Below are positions 5,975 through 8,904 of a DNA stretch of 8,904 bases, in pieces. The notes beneath the pieces were generated by a model. That model worked only from the letters and a program-made list of their open reading frames with translations, ran no database searches and was not told where the DNA came from. The translations under genes and the position numbers were made by a program. This DNA is from an uncultured Campylobacter sp. (lineage in GTDB: Bacteria; Campylobacterota; Campylobacteria; Campylobacterales; Campylobacteraceae), in assembly GCF_938031315.1 (NCBI RefSeq), contig NZ_CALHHT010000204.1, positions 1 through 8,904 on the forward strand, given 5' to 3'. Position 1 is the first letter of the stretch; the number at the start of each line of letters is the position of its first letter.

Positions 5975-7321
5975 TTATTGCATCATTTCCGCGTCAAATT
6001 TTGCATCATCAAAGCTCGCTCCCAAATATTCGCAAGCACTTTTTGCGTCGCGAAGTGCGTTGCCTAAGCAGCTCGTAGCGCCGGGGCTTGGGGTCATATT
6101 AAAGATAATCCCCGGATTTTCGCCTATTCTAGCTTCGCCTAAAAGCAGCTTTTTTTGCGAGTGTGAGATTACTTGTGGGCGCACGCCGCCAAAGCCCTTG
6201 GCGTAGTAAATATCCTCCTCGCGGATGCTAGGTATGATCTTGCGCGCATTTTTGACGAAAAGCTTTTTACCTAAAATCGGTATCTCAAAGCCTATATTGC
6301 GGATTAAGAAGTCCCTTACCTCGCTATCGCCAAAATTTTGCCAAATAACCTTGGCTACGTCCAAGTCAAAATTTAATGACTGAAAAAATTCCGGCACCGA
6401 ACGACAGCCCTTGTAGCGCTCAAGCTTCGGCATCGTAAGCGCGGTAGGTCCGAATCTGGTGCAGCCGCCCGCTAAAAGATCGGGATCTCCGTGAAGCGCG
6501 GCAAACGGAAGCTTCGGATTTTGCACCATGTAAACCTTGCCGTTTAGAAGCTTTTGCTTGGTTAGATAGAAGCTGCCAGCGATGCAAATCGTGCTAAGAT
6601 CCTGCCCCAGCCCCATTTTGTGCGCTAGCCACAGCGAGTGGGCGCCAGCATCTACGACTACGAAATCAGCGCTTAGCGAGAGTCTATTTGCGGTGCGGAT
6701 ATAGAACTTATCGCCTACTTTAGTGATGTTTTGCACTTCGGTGTTTAGGTACAGATCGCAGGTTTTGCCCTCCACGTTTTTAGCGTTTTGCACAAAAGAA
6801 TTCGCCATCGCGCCGTAATCGATCGTTGTATAAACTCCCGATTGTACGCCCATTGCTACGATATCCTCCGCTCGCTCCTCGCCGCGCCCGTCAAAAACTA
6901 GCTTGGGCTCGATTTTTTTGAGCTCTTCCTTGTCAAAAAGCTGCAAATACGGATAAAGCTCTTTAAATTTCTCAAAGCGCTCTTTAATTAGCTCTACCTC
7001 ACTTTCGCCCACGCCAAGAGCCATTTTCTGCCCCTGAAATAAAAATTTATTCTCATATCCGTGCTTTTGGCAATATTTCACGATCATATCCGCCTTGCGC
7101 TTGACTTCGGTCGCTTTTTGCAGGTCGTAGTTGGTCTCGATGTCGCCGCAATGAATCGTCTGAGAGTTTGCGCTGGCTTTAGAATTTAGCGTCGCAAGCC
7201 CTTCGTATTTTTCAAGTAGAGCGATATTTTTGATTCCGCTAAATTCTGCCAGCACGTATGCTAGCGCACTGCCCGTGATACCGCCGCCTATGATGATTAC
7301 TTCGTAATGTTTTTCTTGCAT
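5975..7321 (-). CDS. mqo: Malate:quinone oxidoreductase
   Basis: FAD-dependent, membrane-associated enzyme that oxidises malate to oxaloacetate and passes electrons to the quinone pool, replacing or supplementing NAD-linked malate dehydrogenase in the TCA cycle. The 448 residues agree with the epsilonproteobacterial enzymes (H. pylori HP0086, C. jejuni Cj0393c, each about 450). An N-terminal Rossmann motif I-I-G-G-G-I-T-G-S-A spans about 10-19, and Glu37 at the end of the second strand is placed to bind the FAD ribose. A V-V-V-D-A-G-A-H-S segment at 221-229 and a C-terminal S-P-G-A-T-S-C-L at 432-439 are also typical of Mqo-like flavoproteins. There is no transmembrane segment, consistent with a peripheral protein on the inner face of the membrane. 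The ATG at 7321 follows AAGGA 6 bases upstream. The gene is divergent from the TRAP binding-protein gene and upstream of pyk, the same mqo-pyk order as in C. jejuni. A related 2-hydroxyacid oxidase cannot be fully excluded. Confidence 0.92.
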   Translation of the reverse strand: MQEKHYEVIIIGGGITGSALAYVLAEFSGIKNIALLEKYEGLATLNSKASANSQTIHCGDIETNYDLQKATEVKRKADMIVKYCQKHGYENKFLFQGQKMALGVGESEVELIKERFEKFKELYPYLQLFDKEELKKIEPKLVFDGRGEERAEDIVAMGVQSGVYTTIDYGAMANSFVQNAKNVEGKTCDLYLNTEVQNITKVGDKFYIRTANRLSLSADFVVVDAGAHSLWLAHKMGLGQDLSTICIAGSFYLTKQKLLNGKVYMVQNPKLPFAALHGDPDLLAGGCTRFGPTALTMPKLERYKGCRSVPEFFQSLNFDLDVAKVIWQNFGDSEVRDFLIRNIGFEIPILGKKLFVKNARKIIPSIREEDIYYAKGFGGVRPQVISHSQKKLLLGEARIGENPGIIFNMTPSPGATSCLGNALRDAKSACEYLGASFDDAKFDAEMMQ

Positions 7322-7353
7322 GCCCTTTCCTTATCGAATTTGGCTGCAATTGT

Positions 7354-7366
7354 GCGAAAATTTCGC
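7354..7366. repeat. 13-bp inverted repeat in the divergent promoter region
   Basis: GCGAAA-A-TTTCGC is a perfect inverted repeat between the mqo start and the proposed mqo -10 box, so it would lie at the beginning of the mqo transcript or over its start site. That position would suit an operator. The match is short and AAATTT-centred, like many sites in this genome, so the regulatory reading is tentative. Confidence 0.3.
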
Positions 7367-7376
7367 TTAAAAGCTA

Positions 7377-7382
7377 GTTATA
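7377..7382 (-). promoter_or_regulatory. Possible -10 box for mqo
   Basis: Minus-strand TATAAC, one change from TATAAT, preceded by a T-run. It lies 55 bases upstream of the mqo ATG. The perfect palindrome TTTTATATAAAA at 7402-7413 could also serve this strand, so the choice is uncertain. Confidence 0.4.
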
Positions 7383-7404
7383 AAAGCGTGAATTTAGATG
7401 ATTT

Positions 7405-7412
7405 TATATAAA
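7405..7412 (+). promoter_or_regulatory. -10 region of the TRAP binding-protein gene
   Basis: TATATAAA, containing TATAAA at 7407-7412, inside the palindrome TTTTATATAAAA. Transcription would start near 7419 and give a leader of about 24 bases carrying GGGAG at 7432-7436, 6 bases before the ATG. No -35 box is evident. Confidence 0.5.
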
Positions 7413-7442
7413 ATTCGCACCATTTCATTTTGGGAGTAGTAT

Positions 7443-8627
7443 ATGAAAAAATCGATTCTTGTCGGATTAAGTTTGATTATAGCCACGTCGCTGTGGGGCG
7501 CAGATAAGAAAGTTTATCGCCTTAAGCTAGCTCAGACTTACGAGCTTAGTATGCCTATCGTAGGCGATGTCGCCAAGCGTATGGCAGATCTTGCAGATAG
7601 TATGTCTGATGGCAGGCTGAAAATCAGCATCGACGCGCCTAGCAAACATAAAGCACCTTTTGCGATCTATGATATGGTCAAAAACGGACAATACGATTTA
7701 GGCTATACTGCGAGCTACTATTATAAAGGCAAAAATAGCGCGAATATGCTGTTTACGACCGTGCCTTTTGGTATGACGAAAGACGAGCAGCACGCTTGGT
7801 ATTACTTCGGCGGAGGCAAGGAGCTAGCGGATAAATTCTATGCTAAAAGCAATCTAAAGGTCTTTAACATCCTAAATAGCGGCATGCAGATGGGTGGCTG
7901 GTTTAAAAAAGAGATTAATACGCTAGACGATCTAAAAGGGCTTAAATTTAGAATTCCAAGCTTTGGCGGGGAGGTTATGAGCCGCCTTGGCGTCGCAGTC
8001 GCTACGATACCGGTAGGTGAGCTATATATGGCGCTAGAGATGGGCACCATCGATGCGGTCGAGTGGGCAAGTCCTAGCTTTGATATACCTCTAGGCTTTC
8101 ACAAAGTCGCAAATTACTATTATACGGGATGGCAAGAACCCGCTAGCGAGCAGCAGATAGTGATAAATCTACAAACTTGGCAGAAGCTTCCTAAGGATTT
8201 GCAAAATATCCTGGAAGCCTCTATCGCAAAGGCGCGCGAATACGCAGAAAACGAGACGTTTTATAAAAATGTAATAATTTGGGACGAGATCAAAAAGAAA
8301 TATCCGAACGTTCAGATTCGCTCTTTTTCGCCTGAAATTATGCGTGCGCTTCGCAAGGCGACGGATGAAATTTTAGCCGAAGAAAGCGAGAAAAATCCCG
8401 ATTTCAAAGAGATTTGGGAGAGCCAAAAGGCGTTTTTAGCTAAAGCTAGAACGTGGACGAAGATGGGTGATTTTACATATATCGAAAAAACTGGCGATGT
8501 TGAAGCCGAGCAGAATTTCACTGCTTCGGTTAAAGAAATTTCGGTGCCGCAGCCTATCAGCGCGCCGGGGGGCGATATAAACTCAAGCGCCGCCGCGCCG
8601 AAAACCGAAACCAATCAAACCAAATAA
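7443..8627 (+). CDS. dctP: TRAP transporter substrate-binding protein, DctP family
   Basis: Periplasmic solute receptor of a tripartite ATP-independent (TRAP) transporter, expected to hand an organic acid to a DctQ-DctM membrane pair. Residues 1-20 are a signal peptide with probable cleavage after W-G-A. Family landmarks are G-Q-Y-D-L-G-Y (82-88), M-G-G-W-F-K-K-E-I (150-158), L-K-G-L-K-F-R-I-P with Arg170, the usual carboxylate-binding arginine region, and M-G-T-I-D-A-V-E-W (200-208) followed by the Tyr-rich Y-Y-Y-T-G-W. The M-G-G-W-F and E-W signatures resemble TakP-type receptors for 2-oxo acids more than C4-dicarboxylate DctP, so the ligand is uncertain. At 394 residues it is longer than most family members (about 330-365): from about 353 there is a polar Ser/Ala/Pro/Thr/Asn-rich tail that looks disordered. 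GGGAG supports the ATG at 7443. No dctQ or dctM follows within the 277 bases to the right edge. It is divergent from mqo, which suggests a link to organic-acid oxidation. Confidence 0.88.
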   Translation: MKKSILVGLSLIIATSLWGADKKVYRLKLAQTYELSMPIVGDVAKRMADLADSMSDGRLKISIDAPSKHKAPFAIYDMVKNGQYDLGYTASYYYKGKNSANMLFTTVPFGMTKDEQHAWYYFGGGKELADKFYAKSNLKVFNILNSGMQMGGWFKKEINTLDDLKGLKFRIPSFGGEVMSRLGVAVATIPVGELYMALEMGTIDAVEWASPSFDIPLGFHKVANYYYTGWQEPASEQQIVINLQTWQKLPKDLQNILEASIAKAREYAENETFYKNVIIWDEIKKKYPNVQIRSFSPEIMRALRKATDEILAEESEKNPDFKEIWESQKAFLAKARTWTKMGDFTYIEKTGDVEAEQNFTASVKEISVPQPISAPGGDINSSAAAPKTETNQTK

Positions 8628-8649
8628 TCTTTAAATTTACGCGATCTAT

Positions 8650-8675
8650 CGCGCCGACTGATGAAACTCGGCGCG
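8650..8675 (+). terminator. Possible hairpin terminator after the TRAP binding-protein gene
   Basis: CGCGCCGA (8650-8657) and TCGGCGCG (8668-8675) form a perfect GC-rich 8-bp stem around a 10-base loop, 22 bases after the stop codon. No U-tract follows, so it may stabilise the 3' end rather than terminate on its own. If it does terminate, the binding protein is made from a single-gene transcript. Confidence 0.4.
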
Positions 8676-8788
8676 GAATCAAGTAGGATCGCGGGATTGC
8701 GCGAACTCGCTTAAGAATCGGGCGGGATCGCGTAAAATCGCAAGCTCTCGCAAAATCGAGTAGAATAGCGGATTGAGAGCTCTCGCGG
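8675..8788. repeat. Degenerate AATCG/TCGC tandem repeat
   Basis: Six head-to-tail units of 17-21 bases can be cut at 8675, 8694, 8715, 8736, 8754 and 8771. Each starts with (G)AATC or GATTG and most end in TCGCG or TCGCAA, for example GAATCGGGCGGGATCGCG at 8715-8732. Copies are diverged but clearly related in layout. The last unit holds the palindrome GAGAGCTCTC (8775-8784). The array is non-coding, with several in-frame stops. Its type differs from the AAATTTTAAAATTT arrays in the rest of the window. Confidence 0.55.
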
Positions 8789-8904
8789 GCAAAATTTTAC
8801 TTTGCAAGATCTGCCGCCTCGCTTTCGGGGTCAAATTTTAAAATTTGCCGCACAAATCTTGCGAATCACCGATAAATTTGCAAATATCTCTAAATTTACG
8901 GCGT
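8789..8904. other. Right-edge non-coding DNA with a 16-bp palindrome
   Basis: No gene start or convincing coding frame is seen. The perfect palindrome CAAATTTTAAAATTTG occupies 8832-8847. GCAAGAT near 8805 and ATCTTGC near 8858 are inverted copies flanking it. On the minus strand two frames stay open from the edge for only about 21-23 codons, so the tail of a gene beyond the window cannot be ruled out but is not supported. Confidence 0.4.

Noticed and set aside
7341..7355. Sigma-54-like TGGC-N8-TGC element upstream of the TRAP gene
   Set aside because: The GG and GC are correctly spaced, but the inner bases of both half-sites deviate from consensus. A sigma-70 -10 box nearer the start explains the gene better.
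8662..8715. 17-codon plus-strand frame starting within the hairpin after the TRAP gene
   Set aside because: It has no ribosome binding site and runs into the tandem repeat, so it is most likely chance.

Overview
The window looks like chromosomal DNA of a relatively GC-rich Campylobacter, of the oral type (C. gracilis, C. rectus, C. showae, C. curvus). This rests on three things. The best-recognised proteins are an epsilonproteobacterial-type malate:quinone oxidoreductase and a pyruvate kinase, and in C. jejuni 11168 these two genes are also neighbours in the same order and orientation (Cj0393c mqo, Cj0392c pyk). The intergenic DNA is packed with AAATTTTAAAATTT-type palindromes separated by GC-rich spacers. 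Ribosome binding sites are strong AAGGAG types with TATAAT-like -10 boxes. The species is an inference.

Layout. Everything from 1 to 7321 lies on the minus strand, so it reads right to left. It comprises mqo (7321-5975), pyk (5662-4205), a stand-alone Mrr-type restriction endonuclease (4104-3199), a 233-aa exported protein of unknown function (2949-2248), a 411-aa exported protein built of ~29-residue Trp/Tyr-Asp repeats (1836-601), and the N-terminal 121 codons of a third exported protein that runs off the left edge (363-1). Divergently from mqo, on the plus strand, lies a TRAP-transporter substrate-binding protein of the DctP/TakP type (7443-8627), followed by about 280 bases of repetitive non-coding DNA to the right edge.

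How the genes may work together. mqo, pyk and the TRAP binding protein make a plausible central-carbon group: import of organic acids, oxidation of malate to oxaloacetate into the quinone pool, and PEP to pyruvate. Mqo and the TRAP gene share a short divergent promoter region. The stretch from mrr to the left edge looks like accessory content next to this conserved block: a restriction enzyme followed by three consecutive genes for exported proteins, two of which have their own clear promoter and ribosome binding site.

Non-coding structure is the other notable content. There are three degenerate tandem arrays (464-574; 5675-5970, period about 25-28 bases; 8675-8788, period about 17-21 bases), a perfect 16-bp inverted repeat at 552-590, and a likely intrinsic terminator that overlaps the stop codon of the 233-aa gene. 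No tRNA, rRNA, CRISPR array, insertion sequence or prophage gene was seen. I found no clear candidate for a wholly new biological system. The best candidates for follow-up are the repeat-built exported protein with its exported neighbours, and the repeat arrays.
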